Assembly (NCBI GenBank): GCA_036337015.1
Contig: JAYZEZ010000007.1
Coordinates: 1 to 64,000, forward strand
From: Casp-alpha2 sp036337015
Lineage (GTDB): Bacteria > Pseudomonadota > Alphaproteobacteria > Rhodospirillales > Casp-alpha2
Direction: 5' to 3'
Length of the DNA stretch: 64,000 nucleotides
Shown here: in pieces, positions 54,875 to 64,000 of the stretch
How positions within the stretch are numbered: the stretch's first letter is position 1
Layout: each line of letters begins with the position of its first letter
Notes under the pieces: model-generated
Databases searched by the model: none
The model's input: the letters and a program-made list of their open reading frames with translations, nothing else
Told to the model about the DNA's origin: nothing
Translations under genes and position numbers: made by a program

Positions 54875-55227
54875 ATGCCTAGCTCTTCCGGAAAAACATG
54901 CAAGCCTTCTGAACCTATTGCCAATTTATCTACTCGGATTACTGCCGTTAGCGGTAGTTGTCCATAAAGATGTGGAAACAAATTACCACCACGAGATTTT
55001 TCCCATTTTAAGGATTCACCAAGCAATCCTGAATCCACACTCAATAAAACAAGCCCCTGTTGGCCTCTGCGATGAATAGAGGCACTTTTTGATAATTGGT
55101 CAGCAGTTGAGAAATGAATAAATCCATCAGCAACATCTTGAGAGGATCCTTCATAACTACCAGCTACGATTGCAGCCTGCCATTCATTAGTTCTACATAT
55201 ATGAAAAATAATTTTTTCACCTACCAT
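54871..55227 (-). CDS. DUF952 protein
   Basis: This 118-residue protein has the DUF952 pattern: IFHICRTNEWQAA near the start, DGFIHFSTADQL in the middle and FPHLYGQLPLTAV near the end. The family is small and of unknown function; it resembles ADP-ribosyl transferase-like folds in some descriptions. Its stop overlaps the pyrD start. Confidence 0.82.
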   Translation of the reverse strand: MVGEKIIFHICRTNEWQAAIVAGSYEGSSQDVADGFIHFSTADQLSKSASIHRRGQQGLVLLSVDSGLLGESLKWEKSRGGNLFPHLYGQLPLTAVIRVDKLAIGSEGLHVFPEELGI

Positions 55228-55388
55228 TATAACTACCTATCATCACGTTTAGAGCAATACATTTAGCCCATCACTTATATCATGCAGTTTTATCTATTTT
55301 AAATTTAAACCTTTCCCTTGTTTCAAAGTTAAAACAACCTTATCGGTTTGTATAAAATTTTAATTATATTTAATTGAAAGAAACGCCC

Positions 55389-55790
55389 ATGAATAAGAGT
55401 GCTGCAATTTTATTTGCAAATGACGCATTCTACTCAGCATTTGCAAAACAAAGTTTCGAGGCAATGCGCTCGATCTGGTCAAAAAGGACAACAATCACAT
55501 GCATCCATCCAGGTTGGGAAATTTTATCGAACCGTAAGGAAGTCTTGGACAGTTGGAAAGATATACTAGCAAATTCCAGATCGAATAACATCGTTTGCAA
55601 AAATCCAACTGTACAAATATTCGGTGATTTTGCAGTTGTCATTTGTTATGAAGTTCTAAATAAAGGTTTTTTAACAGCAACTAATATTTTTGTTCTTGAG
55701 GATGGATATTGGAAAATGGTCCATCACCAAGCTGGTCCCACACCTCCTCGCAAGATTTTGGAAGAAAAGCTTAAACATACCCTACAATAA
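55389..55790 (+). CDS. SnoaL/NTF2-like protein
   Basis: From the ATG at 55389 the product is ~133 residues; an in-frame TTG lies five codons upstream. It has the SnoaL-like fold pattern: N-terminal helix with ANDAFYSAFAKQSFEAM, then W, TCIHPGWE, and the later VCYEVLN and WKMVHHQAGP strands. Relatives include small calcium/calmodulin kinase II association-type proteins of unknown function. A catalytic role is not visible. Confidence 0.72.
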   Translation: MNKSAAILFANDAFYSAFAKQSFEAMRSIWSKRTTITCIHPGWEILSNRKEVLDSWKDILANSRSNNIVCKNPTVQIFGDFAVVICYEVLNKGFLTATNIFVLEDGYWKMVHHQAGPTPPRKILEEKLKHTLQ

Positions 55791-55947
55791 AAGAGGCACT
55801 AAGGTGTGTAAATTTATATTCGAACCGTTTGAATTTTTGATAATAGAGATCTCAGTGAATCTCTTCTAACTTTTTAAATACATACAAATTTAAAACTGAA
55901 ATTTATAGTCAAAAAATTCAAACAAATTTCATGTGGAACCTCTAGTT

Positions 55948-56610
55948 ATGTCAAATCGTACGATTTACCTTAATGATGATCTCTACGAATACCTAATAGC
56001 TGTATCTCTTCGAGAGCCGGAGGTCTTGCGCCATTTACGCAATAAAACAGCAGATATGCCTCAAAAATCCATGCAGATTTCACCTGAGCAAGGTCAATTT
56101 ATGGGTTTTCTAATAGAACTGATACAAGCAAAAAAATGCTTAGAAATTGGTACCTTCACGGGTTATTCAGCTTTATCAATAGCTCGTTGTTTACCAGATA
56201 ACGGCACACTGATCGCCTGTGAAATTTCAGAAGATTTCATCAAACAAGCAAAACCATTCTGGGAAGAGGCGGGAGTTATTAATAAAATTGATGTTCGTAT
56301 TGGCCTAGCAATGGATACCTTAGACGAATTAATTACAAATGATGAGATTGATACCTTCGATTTTATTTTTATCGATGCAGATAAAATTAACTATCTTGGT
56401 TACTTTCAAAAATCACTTAAATTAGCTAAGACTGGCGGCATAATTTGTATTGATAATGTTTTGTGGAATGGAGCTGTAGTAGACCCTTGTCAAAATGACG
56501 AAGACACTGAGTCGATTAGAGCCTTTAACAAACTATTATTTAACGATAAGCGCGTCAGCATTTCTATGTTACCTATAGGGGACGGCCTAACTTTAGTTAG
56601 AAAGCTCTAA
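55948..56610 (+). CDS. O-methyltransferase family 3
   Basis: This ~220-residue protein starts at the ATG at 55948 (GTG at 55933 is in frame). It matches the caffeoyl-CoA/catechol O-methyltransferase-like family: CLEIGTFTGYSALSIA for SAM, DFIFIDADKINYLGYF with the metal-ligand Asp, and GGIICIDNVLWNGAVVDP. The natural acceptor is unknown. It stands alone on the plus strand and is convergent with the enoyl-CoA hydratase gene. Confidence 0.85.
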   Translation: MSNRTIYLNDDLYEYLIAVSLREPEVLRHLRNKTADMPQKSMQISPEQGQFMGFLIELIQAKKCLEIGTFTGYSALSIARCLPDNGTLIACEISEDFIKQAKPFWEEAGVINKIDVRIGLAMDTLDELITNDEIDTFDFIFIDADKINYLGYFQKSLKLAKTGGIICIDNVLWNGAVVDPCQNDEDTESIRAFNKLLFNDKRVSISMLPIGDGLTLVRKL

Positions 56611-56660
56611 AGTCCTAAAAATGTCTGGTTAATCAAGGAAAAATTAATTTACAACTTCCT

Positions 56661-57437
56661 TTAACGATTTTTCCATTTAGGGGTTCGTTTAGAGGAGAAT
56701 GCCTCCATACCTTCTTTTTGATCTTCTGTGGCAAAAGCTGAATGGAATAGTCTACGCTCAAATTTTACACCCTCAGCTAACGTCGTTTCATAAGAACGGT
56801 TAATGGACTCCTTCACCATCAAAATAGCTGGTCGAGACATTGAAGCAATATTAGCTGCTGTTTTGATAGCTTCGTCAAGCAACTCTCCAACCGGAACAAC
56901 ACGACTTACAAGACCAGCTCGCTCAGCTTCCTCTGCTTCCATTATTCGACCGGTTAGACACATTTCCATGGCTTTTGATTTTCCAACAAAACGACTCAAA
57001 CGTTGGGTGCCGCCTGAGCCTGGAAGAATTCCCAACGTAATTTCAGGTTGTCCAAATTTCGCATTGTCACCAGCAATAATGAAGTCACACATCATCGCCA
57101 ACTCACAACCTCCCCCTAGAGCATAACCGGAAACAGCAGCAATGACAGGCTTACGACATTCGACCACTCTTTCCCAATTTACCGAAATAAAATCTTCAAG
57201 ATAAGCTTCCATAAAACTTTTAGATTGCATTTCTTTTATATCAGCTCCGGCTGCAAAAGCCTTTTCCGATCCTGTAATTACGATGCAACCAATTTTCTCA
57301 TCTGCCTCAAATTCATTTAGAGCAAATGCTAATTCCTCCATCAAACCCTCAGACAAAGCGTTCAAGCTCTCAGGACGATTAAGAGTGATCAAGCCAACTT
57401 TCGCTCTTTTTTCAAATTTTATGTGACTATAAGCCAT
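56661..57437 (-). CDS. Enoyl-CoA hydratase
   Basis: This 258-residue crotonase-family protein has the oxyanion-hole motifs (ITGSEKAFAAGADIKEM and AVSGYALGGGCELAMMCD) and the two catalytic glutamates in ALGGGCELAM and GQPEITLGILPGSGG. It likely hydrates short-chain enoyl-CoA in fatty acid or amino acid breakdown. It is convergent with the O-methyltransferase gene. Confidence 0.92.
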   Translation of the reverse strand: MAYSHIKFEKRAKVGLITLNRPESLNALSEGLMEELAFALNEFEADEKIGCIVITGSEKAFAAGADIKEMQSKSFMEAYLEDFISVNWERVVECRKPVIAAVSGYALGGGCELAMMCDFIIAGDNAKFGQPEITLGILPGSGGTQRLSRFVGKSKAMEMCLTGRIMEAEEAERAGLVSRVVPVGELLDEAIKTAANIASMSRPAILMVKESINRSYETTLAEGVKFERRLFHSAFATEDQKEGMEAFSSKRTPKWKNR

Positions 57438-57573
57438 GAGAATTACTTTTTATCATTTGATGTTAATCATACCAAACTACTTTCGCCAAAAAAGCGACGT
57501 CTAATATCATTCAACAGTAAAAAGCCAACTTTAATTTACAAACAACAAACCAGAATTTATCTAAAGCTTCCCT

Positions 57574-57912
57574 TTAGAGGGCATTAGCTCCTGTTTCTCC
57601 AGTCCTTATGCGCATTGCTTCAGAGACTTCAAGAACAAATATCTTACCGTCTCCGATCTTATCTGTATTAGCAACACTTCGAATAGTTTCTATAACACGA
57701 TCCAAATCAGGATCATCAATTACGATGTCCACCCTTATCTTGGGTACAAATTCAATTTGATATTCCGCCCCGCGATAAATCTCTGTCTGCCCCTTTTGAC
57801 GACCAAACCCCTTTACCTCAGAAACGGTAAGTCCTTGCACTCCTAGATCAGTAAGTGCCTCGCGAACGGCATCTAATTTGGATGGCTTTATAATAGCCAT
57901 AACAAGTTTCAT
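57574..57912 (-). CDS. glnK: Nitrogen regulatory protein PII (GlnK/GlnB)
   Basis: This 112-residue protein is a standard PII: start KLVMAIIKPSKLDAVREAL, the T-loop GRQKGQTEIYRGAEY with the uridylylated Tyr51, and the B-loop TDKIGDGKIFV. It reads 2-oxoglutarate and ATP/ADP and gates AmtB. It lies 12 bases downstream of amtB on the same strand, so it acts as GlnK by context; the usual order has glnK first. Confidence 0.93.
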   Translation of the reverse strand: MKLVMAIIKPSKLDAVREALTDLGVQGLTVSEVKGFGRQKGQTEIYRGAEYQIEFVPKIRVDIVIDDPDLDRVIETIRSVANTDKIGDGKIFVLEVSEAMRIRTGETGANAL

Positions 57913-57924
57913 TCTTTACCCTCC

Positions 57925-59235
57925 TTACAAATTATAGCCACTTTCCCCATGAGTAGAAACATCTAACCCTTGAGTAATTTCATCATTACTAACTCTGAGT
58001 CCTACTATTGCTGATGTTAATTTTACAATTAAAAATGTAAATGCAAGAGACCACAAAACAGTGGCAACCACTCCGATAGATTGGATGCCCAATTGTGAAC
58101 CTATAGTCGCACCCTCTGGCAACCCACCACCACCAAATACAGTAGCACCAAATACCGAGGCTAATAGTGTGCCAGCAATACCGCCAACACCATGAACAGC
58201 AAAAACATCAAGAGAATCATCTATGGACAATTTTGACTTAACCAAGCCAACAGCCCAGTAACATAACAAGCCACCTAAAATTCCAATGCAAATACCACCA
58301 AGAGGGCCAACGTAACCCGATGCCGGTGTGATTGTTGCCAGACCAGCAACCATGCCTGTTATAATTCCAATCAGGCTAGGCTTGCCAAATTTAATCCATT
58401 CGATCATCATCCACACCAAAGATGCTGTTGCTGCCGCAATATGAGTGACGAGCATAGCCATGCCAGCAGAAACATCGGCAGCTAGGGCACTACCAGCATT
58501 AAACCCAAACCATCCAATCCATAACATTGCAGCCCCAATCATTGATAAACCAGGATTGTGTGGCGGTTTTAATCCAGATGGAAAGTCCTTGCGCGGACCA
58601 AGCATGGAAGCCAATAAGAGAGCAGAAGCACCCGCTGTAGCATGAACAACTAATCCTCCAGCAAAGTCCATAACACCCATTTCAGAAAGCCAGCCTCCAC
58701 CCCAAACCCAATGAGTCACTGGCGCATAAACCAAGAGAAGCCAAAGCCCACTGAAAATCAATACAGCTGAGAATTTCATTCGTTCTGGAAATGCTCCTAC
58801 AATTAAACACGGAGTGATTATGGCAAACGTCATCTGAAACGTGAAGAAAACGGTTTCTGGAATATCTCCAGAAAGTGTTTCTTTGCTAACACCTGATAGA
58901 AAGACTTTAGCTAATCCACCAAAAAGCGAGTTTCCTTCACCAAAAGCAAAGCTATAACCAACGATTAACCATAAAACTGAAACTAAACACGCTATTGAAA
59001 AACAATGCATCATAACGGACAAAACATTCTTAGACTGCACTAGACCGGCATAGAAAAGCGCTAACCCTGGTAAAGTCATAAACAAAACCAGTGCAGTTGA
59101 TGTAAGCACCCAAGCTGTATTTCCATCATTGAGATTTGCAGCATGGGCAATTTCTGACCATAACAAAGCAGGAATTAAAGGCGTAACTAAAAAAATATGC
59201 AAAAAAACCCTTCTCATATCACTCTCCTTTATCAC
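57925..59235 (-). CDS. amtB: Ammonium transporter AmtB
   Basis: This 436-residue protein has a signal-like first segment and 11 predicted membrane spans. Conserved Amt motifs include DFAGGLVVHATAGASALLLA (twin-His site) and DDSLDVFAVHGVGGIAGTLL, with GFNAGSALAAD between. It moves ammonium through the inner membrane. No convincing RpoN promoter or NtrC site was found in the 289 bases before it. Confidence 0.94.
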   Translation of the reverse strand: MIKESDMRRVFLHIFLVTPLIPALLWSEIAHAANLNDGNTAWVLTSTALVLFMTLPGLALFYAGLVQSKNVLSVMMHCFSIACLVSVLWLIVGYSFAFGEGNSLFGGLAKVFLSGVSKETLSGDIPETVFFTFQMTFAIITPCLIVGAFPERMKFSAVLIFSGLWLLLVYAPVTHWVWGGGWLSEMGVMDFAGGLVVHATAGASALLLASMLGPRKDFPSGLKPPHNPGLSMIGAAMLWIGWFGFNAGSALAADVSAGMAMLVTHIAAATASLVWMMIEWIKFGKPSLIGIITGMVAGLATITPASGYVGPLGGICIGILGGLLCYWAVGLVKSKLSIDDSLDVFAVHGVGGIAGTLLASVFGATVFGGGGLPEGATIGSQLGIQSIGVVATVLWSLAFTFLIVKLTSAIVGLRVSNDEITQGLDVSTHGESGYNL

Positions 59236-59524
59236 TTCCAGAAAAGGCTACTAATAAGTTCTATAGTTACAAGAAGTAAAATAAAACATTGCTCGATCAC
59301 TACAAACGAGCTGCCCCCCCAACTCAGATTCAATAAAAATTAAAGTTATAACATGCTGCAGAGAAAAACAAAATTGTTCTTCATTTCTGTGTATTAATAA
59401 CTATAAAAAAATTTAGAAGTTTAGGGTTTACGCCTAAGGTTTTTATAACTACATATCCTGAAAAAGTTTGCCAACTTGGTTGGAGTTGGAATTTTTTCAC
59501 AAAACTTTTAAGAAGAGGAAAGAA

Positions 59525-59854
59525 ATGGGATATTCTGAATTGGAAAAAACTGAAAACGGAAATCTTGTAAATCCAGATGACTGGACCGAAGATATCGCAA
59601 GAGAAATAGCTTCAAGAGATGGAATCTCCGTTCTTACAGAGAAGCACTTTGATTTAATTAATTTCTTGCGTGATGAATTTATAAATAATAATGCGAACCA
59701 GCCCAATGAACGAAACATGGTTAAAGCAATGTCAGCGCTTTGGGGAGAAAAAATTTCAACGAAAGACCTCTACGACCTATTTCCAAAGCAACCTTCAAAA
59801 CAAGCGACCTTTATCGCTGGTTTGCCAGAGACAAGAAGAAAGGGTGGTTATTAA
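59525..59854 (+). CDS. DsrC/TusE-like protein without the C-terminal cysteines
   Basis: The ATG at 59525 follows AGGA and gives 109 residues; an earlier in-frame start at 59468 has no good site. The sequence has the DsrC/TusE fold pattern: LVNPDDWTEDIAREIASRDGI, LTEKHFDLINFLRDEF, then QPNERNMVKAMSALWG and DLYDLFPKQPSKQATFIAGLP. In active DsrC and TusE the tail ends in Cys (one or two); here it ends LPETRRKGGY and the whole protein has no cysteine. It therefore cannot be a classic sulfur carrier. No other sulfur gene is nearby. Confidence 0.82.
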   Translation: MGYSELEKTENGNLVNPDDWTEDIAREIASRDGISVLTEKHFDLINFLRDEFINNNANQPNERNMVKAMSALWGEKISTKDLYDLFPKQPSKQATFIAGLPETRRKGGY

Positions 59855-59873
59855 ATTTTAAAATAGTGAAAAG

Positions 59874-60149
59874 TCAGAAAAGAGTTCCCAATTTTTTTCT
59901 AAATCTTCTATCCCTTTTCAACTTCCACTCTCTGCTCATGGCCTCGCTACGGCTTTTATACCGTTCTGCATAGAGTAACTTCCATTTTCGCCCACGTGTT
60001 GATTTAGCCCCTGCCCCCGAATTATGGGCCTTAAGTCGATTTTCCAAATCAGTCGTCCAACCAACATAGGTTCTAGGGCCGTTAAGTTTTCTTAACTGAC
60101 CCCCACGATTACTGCCAATGACATAAACGTAGCACATCTTTAGTTTCAA
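59874..60149 (-). CDS. GIY-YIG nuclease-fold protein (UPF0213 type)
   Basis: This 91-residue protein has a GIY-YIG pattern with YVYVIG and YVGWTTDLENRLKAHNSG, the conserved Arg and a later Glu in SRSEAMSREWKLKRD. A start at M5 (MCYVYV) is also possible. It resembles the single-domain UPF0213/YhbQ group, thought to act on nucleic acids. The DNA-cleaving role has not been shown for this group in general. Confidence 0.8.
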   Translation of the reverse strand: MKLKMCYVYVIGSNRGGQLRKLNGPRTYVGWTTDLENRLKAHNSGAGAKSTRGRKWKLLYAERYKSRSEAMSREWKLKRDRRFRKKLGTLF

Positions 60150-60190
60150 TCATCAAGCCTAAAGCCGAACCCTATTATTTTAAAACACCT

Positions 60191-61804
60191 TTAAGATGCC
60201 CATTGCAAAACCGTTTCTTTTGTTTTCAAAAAACGAATTTCTGGCCATTCCTTAACTGTAGTATCCAAATGCCAAGCATTACGAGCCATAAATACATTAA
60301 TTCCATCATGATCCTGCGCCATACTAGCCTTATTAGAATTCACAAAGTCTTTAAGGACCTGACTATTATCCGCTTCAATCCAACGAGCCGTATAGAGTTC
60401 TGTAGATTCAAAGTGCACAGACACATCATATTCCGTACGTATTCGATCTGCCATAACCTCAAATTGCAAAGCCCCAACAACACCAACAACCCAGTCTGAA
60501 CCTAATGTGGACTTAAATACGCTGGCAGCACCTTCTTCCGCAAGTTGCTGTAAAGCTTTACCTAGATGCTTGGAACGTAATGGATCATCCGACCTAACTT
60601 TCTGCATCAACTCTGGAGCAAAACTTGGGATGCCAGTAAATATAAGCTCTTCGCCTTCAGTTAGGCTATCTCCAATTCGTAGATTTCCGTGATTAGGAAT
60701 ACCTATGATATCACCTGCCCATGCTTCTTCAGCTAACTCTCTATCTTGTGCAAGAAATAGAACTGGATTATGCACGTTAAGTATTTTTCCGGAACGTACA
60801 TGATTCATCTTAATACCGCGCTTAAATTTCCCACTACACAATCTTACAAAAGCTATGCGATCTCGGTGCTTAGGGTCCATATTAGCTTGAATTTTAAAAA
60901 CAAATCCACTTACCTTAACCTCTTTTGGATCAACCTGACGCCTATTACCTTTGACAATTGCTGGCTGTGGGCCAGGCGGAGGAGCTAATTCAACAAGTCC
61001 CTGTATAAGTTCACGCACTCCAAAGTTATTAATTGCACTTCCAAAAAATACTGGTGTTTGATTTCCATCTCTATACTCATCGATGTTAAAAACTGGACAC
61101 AATCCCTTGGCCATTTCTACTTCAGTTCTTAATTTCTCAACATCAAATTCTGGCAGAATATCGTCCAAACGAGGATCGTCTATTCCCTCACAAACCTCGC
61201 TTTCTTTAGGCATTTCATCCTTAGATTTTGATAAAAGGCTGAGACGATCTTTAAATAAATCGTAGCACCCTAAAAATCCCTGCCCCATTCCAATTGGCCA
61301 ACTAGCTGGCGTCACTTCTAGAGCTAGAACCTGCTCAATTTCATCAAGCATTTCAAATGGCTCTCTAGCCTCTCGGTCCATTTTATTTATAAATGTAATG
61401 ATTGGCATGTTACGAAGGCGACACACCTCAAATAACTTACGCGTCTGCGTCTCAATACCTTTTGCAGCATCTATAACCATTATAACAGAATCAACAGCAG
61501 TTAAGGTTCTATATGTATCCTCACTAAAATCTTCGTGGCCAGGTGTGTCTAGCTGATTAAAAGTGTAACCATTAAACTCAAAAGTCATCACTGAAGAAGT
61601 AACAGAAATACCTCTTTCTCGTTCTACTTTCATCCAGTCAGAATGGGCTCGGCGTTGATCACCTCGCGCTTTCACAGCACCTGCAAGCTGTATAGCGCCA
61701 CCAAATAAAAGTAGTTTTTCCGTCAAGGTTGTCTTACCAGCATCAGGGTGTGAAATAATGGCAAATGTTCGACGGTTAGTTACAGATTCTTCAAAAGCAA
61801 GCAA
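60191..61804 (-). CDS. prfC: Peptide chain release factor 3
   Basis: This 537-residue translational GTPase starts with TTG. It has the RF3 G-domain: AIISHPDAGKTTLTEKLLLF, RGISVTSSVMTFEF, DTPGHEDFSEDTYRTL and NKMDREAREP. RF3 releases RF1/RF2 from the ribosome after termination. The length matches the family, which supports the TTG start. A TATAAT at 61830-61835 (minus) would begin a transcript about 20 bases upstream. Confidence 0.93.
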   Translation of the reverse strand: MLAFEESVTNRRTFAIISHPDAGKTTLTEKLLLFGGAIQLAGAVKARGDQRRAHSDWMKVERERGISVTSSVMTFEFNGYTFNQLDTPGHEDFSEDTYRTLTAVDSVIMVIDAAKGIETQTRKLFEVCRLRNMPIITFINKMDREAREPFEMLDEIEQVLALEVTPASWPIGMGQGFLGCYDLFKDRLSLLSKSKDEMPKESEVCEGIDDPRLDDILPEFDVEKLRTEVEMAKGLCPVFNIDEYRDGNQTPVFFGSAINNFGVRELIQGLVELAPPPGPQPAIVKGNRRQVDPKEVKVSGFVFKIQANMDPKHRDRIAFVRLCSGKFKRGIKMNHVRSGKILNVHNPVLFLAQDRELAEEAWAGDIIGIPNHGNLRIGDSLTEGEELIFTGIPSFAPELMQKVRSDDPLRSKHLGKALQQLAEEGAASVFKSTLGSDWVVGVVGALQFEVMADRIRTEYDVSVHFESTELYTARWIEADNSQVLKDFVNSNKASMAQDHDGINVFMARNAWHLDTTVKEWPEIRFLKTKETVLQWAS

Positions 61805-61829
61805 AGTAAGTACCAGGGAATTTTAAAAG

Positions 61830-61835
61830 ATTATA
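61830..61835 (-). promoter_or_regulatory. Possible prfC -10 element
   Basis: On the minus strand TATAAT lies 26 bases before the TTG start. Only a weak -35 (TTCGAA, 16-base spacing) is present. Confidence 0.35.
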
Positions 61836-62014
61836 TGATTGTTGTAGTCACTTCGAACTAATTTCGCCAACGAAAAAAAAAGAAAGTAGCTATTTTCTCG
61901 TATATTTGTACTTTTATAGCTACCCAACTATTTTACAATCCTAAAGTTTTTCTATATTTACGGGCAGAACTATTCATTTAGTTGATTGGTCTAACTAGTA
62001 AAAGAGCCTCAATT

Positions 62015-64000
62015 TTGCCAAAATATAACAATATAAATTCTGGTCCTATAGATAAAATTGTAAAGAACCTTTTTCCAGAGGCGTCGAGTATTCGCTTGAA
62101 ATTAGCAAGAAAATTAACTGAATTCGAAGAAAAAGCCGCTGTTAATCATTTGCAATCAAAAACACGTAACCTAGCACTATATATTTCCAGTCTTATTCAA
62201 GACGGTCAAACAAGCTTAAGCGGTATCAATGAGTTAATAAGGTTACTTACAGTAAACTCTTTCCTCTTTAGGGCGAATAAGTTGCGAGATTATATTGGTG
62301 AATGCTCTCTCAAAGATAACGAAGAAAGCCTAACTAAATTATTTGAGTCAAAAACACGAGATTCTAGTGGATCTCTAATACCTTTTAAAGAATTTAAAAA
62401 AATTGTTGAAACCGAAATCTTTGGAATCGTTATTACTGCACATCCTACGTTCTCTATCTCAAAGCAATTAACACATATTTTAGCGGAATTGGTTATTCGC
62501 GGAAATAAGGACGAAAGAAGTTCTGAAGAAAGTGAGAATTTTCTCAATAATAAAAATTTTTCCGAACTTATTGAAGAGGTAGCAACAAGACCCCATGGTT
62601 CGCCTACACTGATCACTCTTGAAGATGAAACGGACTTTGCCCTTATGGCAATTAATAATATCCGTAAGGCACTACGCAATGTCTATCGAATCCTTTTTAC
62701 GGTTTCGAAGCAGGCATATCCTAAGGATTGGTATCACCTAACACCTAAATTACTAACAGTCGCTACTTGGGTTGGCTATGACTTAGATGGTCGTGCGGAT
62801 ATTGGTTGGAAAACTACTTTTAAACAACGAATGATCATTCAAAAATTGGCTTTAGAAGACTATCTCAAATGTCTCGAGCAATTAGAAAATTTGGAACCGA
62901 TTAAAAATCGTATACGATCATCAATTGCAATTCTTAATGACGACCTGATTAGGTTTGACGATGAAGATGATAATTCTGAAAGAATTGCTGCTTTTAGCAG
63001 AGCCTTGATAGAAAATATAGAGAATAGACTAATTGACCTTGGCGCTACCATAGAAGAATTAAGTAAGGAAATAGGGAAAGATGAAGATAATGCAATTCTT
63101 TTAGCAATATTGCGTTCCGAGATGGCCAATTTTGGGCTGGCTTTTGCCCATACCCATGTTCGTCTTAACGCCAACCAAATTGCAAATTCAATCCGTCACG
63201 ACACTGAATTGACGTCCTCACCCGAAGATCCAGCTAATCGTCGACGATATCTTCGTAACATAAGCAACCTATTGGAATCTGTAGAACCAGTATCTATTAA
63301 TTTTGGCTCAATAATGCGCGAACGCACGTCGGCGAAACGCCTACTTATGATAGTAACACAGTTTCTCAAGTTTGTTGATACAACCGAGCCTATTCGATTT
63401 TTAATTGCAGAATGCAACTCCGCATTTACCGTTCTTTCTACCCTTTATTTCGCAAAACTTTTTGGAATTGATAAAAAAATAGATATTGCGCCATTATTTG
63501 AAACATCACATGCTCTTGAGCAAGGCCATGAGATCATTGCAGAACTCTTAGATAATCCCCAATACCTTGAAACTATTTTAAGCCGAGGACGAATTTGTTT
63601 GCAGACTGGTTATTCCGATGCGGGGAGATATATCGGACAAATACCCGCTTCACTAGCCTTGGAGCGAACAAGAATTAAGTTATCGCAACTTTTGTCCGAA
63701 CGCGGTCTAAAGGATATTGAACTAGTTATTTTCGATACCCATGGGGAATCTATTGGACGCGGGTCGCACCCCTTAAACTTCACTGATCGTTTAGATTACA
63801 CATATCCTCCAGCAGATAGAGCAGCTTTTAGAGATGCCGGAATTACCGTCAAGCAGGAATTAAGCTTTCAAGGAGGTGATGGTTACGTTTACTTTGCAAA
63901 TACAAATTTAGCATTTTCAACTTTATGCCGTTTGTTACATCACTCCCTAACCGAAACTTCTTATGGGCTTGACAAAAAATCAGGAGTTGATCCGTTTTAC
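62015..64000 (+). CDS. Phosphoenolpyruvate carboxylase-like protein (3' partial)
   Basis: The frame is open to the window end (662 codons from TTG 62015, behind AAAGAG; another TTG at 61982 is possible). It resembles PEP carboxylase: the ITAHPTFS block holds the catalytic His (about 143), GYSDAGR (532-538) aligns with GYSDS-K of E. coli, and HGESIGRGSHP (576-586) aligns with the FHGRGGSIGRGG loop. Key residues differ: the lysine of the second block is Arg and the first Arg of the third block is His. It may be a divergent carboxylase or a different PEP/phosphate enzyme. The C-terminal end lies outside the window. Confidence 0.75.
   Translation, partial: MPKYNNINSGPIDKIVKNLFPEASSIRLKLARKLTEFEEKAAVNHLQSKTRNLALYISSLIQDGQTSLSGINELIRLLTVNSFLFRANKLRDYIGECSLKDNEESLTKLFESKTRDSSGSLIPFKEFKKIVETEIFGIVITAHPTFSISKQLTHILAELVIRGNKDERSSEESENFLNNKNFSELIEEVATRPHGSPTLITLEDETDFALMAINNIRKALRNVYRILFTVSKQAYPKDWYHLTPKLLTVATWVGYDLDGRADIGWKTTFKQRMIIQKLALEDYLKCLEQLENLEPIKNRIRSSIAILNDDLIRFDDEDDNSERIAAFSRALIENIENRLIDLGATIEELSKEIGKDEDNAILLAILRSEMANFGLAFAHTHVRLNANQIANSIRHDTELTSSPEDPANRRRYLRNISNLLESVEPVSINFGSIMRERTSAKRLLMIVTQFLKFVDTTEPIRFLIAECNSAFTVLSTLYFAKLFGIDKKIDIAPLFETSHALEQGHEIIAELLDNPQYLETILSRGRICLQTGYSDAGRYIGQIPASLALERTRIKLSQLLSERGLKDIELVIFDTHGESIGRGSHPLNFTDRLDYTYPPADRAAFRDAGITVKQELSFQGGDGYVYFANTNLAFSTLCRLLHHSLTETSYGLDKKSGVDPFY

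Noticed and set aside
59236..59470. Possible NtrC/RpoN promoter before amtB
   Set aside because: No GG-N10-GC spacing was found on the minus strand; a G-rich run lacks the GC partner.

Overview
The window reads as a chromosomal segment of a free-living, flagellated alphaproteobacterium with AT-rich DNA. CtrA, ChpT, a FlbD-type sigma-54 activator, the gene order fliF-fliG-fliH-fliN-motA-flbD-flhA, and DUF3305/DUF3306 proteins beside a formate dehydrogenase all point to that class; a Rhodospirillales-like lineage is my guess, not a proof. No tRNA, rRNA, insertion sequence, prophage or CRISPR was seen. The first gene (TPR glycosyltransferase) and the last (PEP carboxylase-like) are cut by the window edges.

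Positions 1-15100 hold probable flagellar or surface modification genes around hook genes. A minus-strand operon (radical SAM-SPASM protein, methyltransferase-aminotransferase fusion, second methyltransferase) diverges from fliK-flgD-flgE. The region between them carries a near-consensus sigma-54 promoter facing each way and two GCAA-N3-TTGC-type sites in the middle. A third such palindrome lies before fliF. The simplest reading is that the FlbD encoded in this window controls both directions, which makes the unnamed modification operon a candidate part of the flagellar regulon. Two tandem TPR-OGT (GT41-like) glycosyltransferases sit between flgE and fliF.

Positions 15100-30400 hold the basal-body, switch, export and motor operon (fliF to flhG, with a second FliK-like protein and a possible T-fold protein), the convergent fliI-fliJ pair, and ctrA facing chpT. 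No flhF was found; a 37-codon ORF lies between flhA and flhG.

Positions 30500-51700 are a formate/molybdopterin island. It encodes an NAD-dependent soluble formate dehydrogenase (fused FdsG-FdsB plus FdsA), a Tat-exported membrane-bound FDH3-type enzyme with maturation genes (fdhD, mobA, DUF3305, DUF3306, a TorD-like chaperone, a small Tat protein, a lipoprotein, cytochrome b), a TupBCA tungstate transporter, an HTH/periplasmic-binding-domain regulator, a large polyferredoxin and moaA. Together these suggest formate oxidation on both sides of the membrane by enzymes that may carry tungsten.

Positions 51900-64000 are mostly core metabolism: NAD kinase, an AbrB-like membrane protein, pyrD, a DUF952 protein, an NTF2-like protein, an O-methyltransferase, an enoyl-CoA hydratase, amtB-glnK, a cysteine-free DsrC/TusE-like protein, a GIY-YIG protein, release factor 3, and the start of a divergent PEP carboxylase-like gene.
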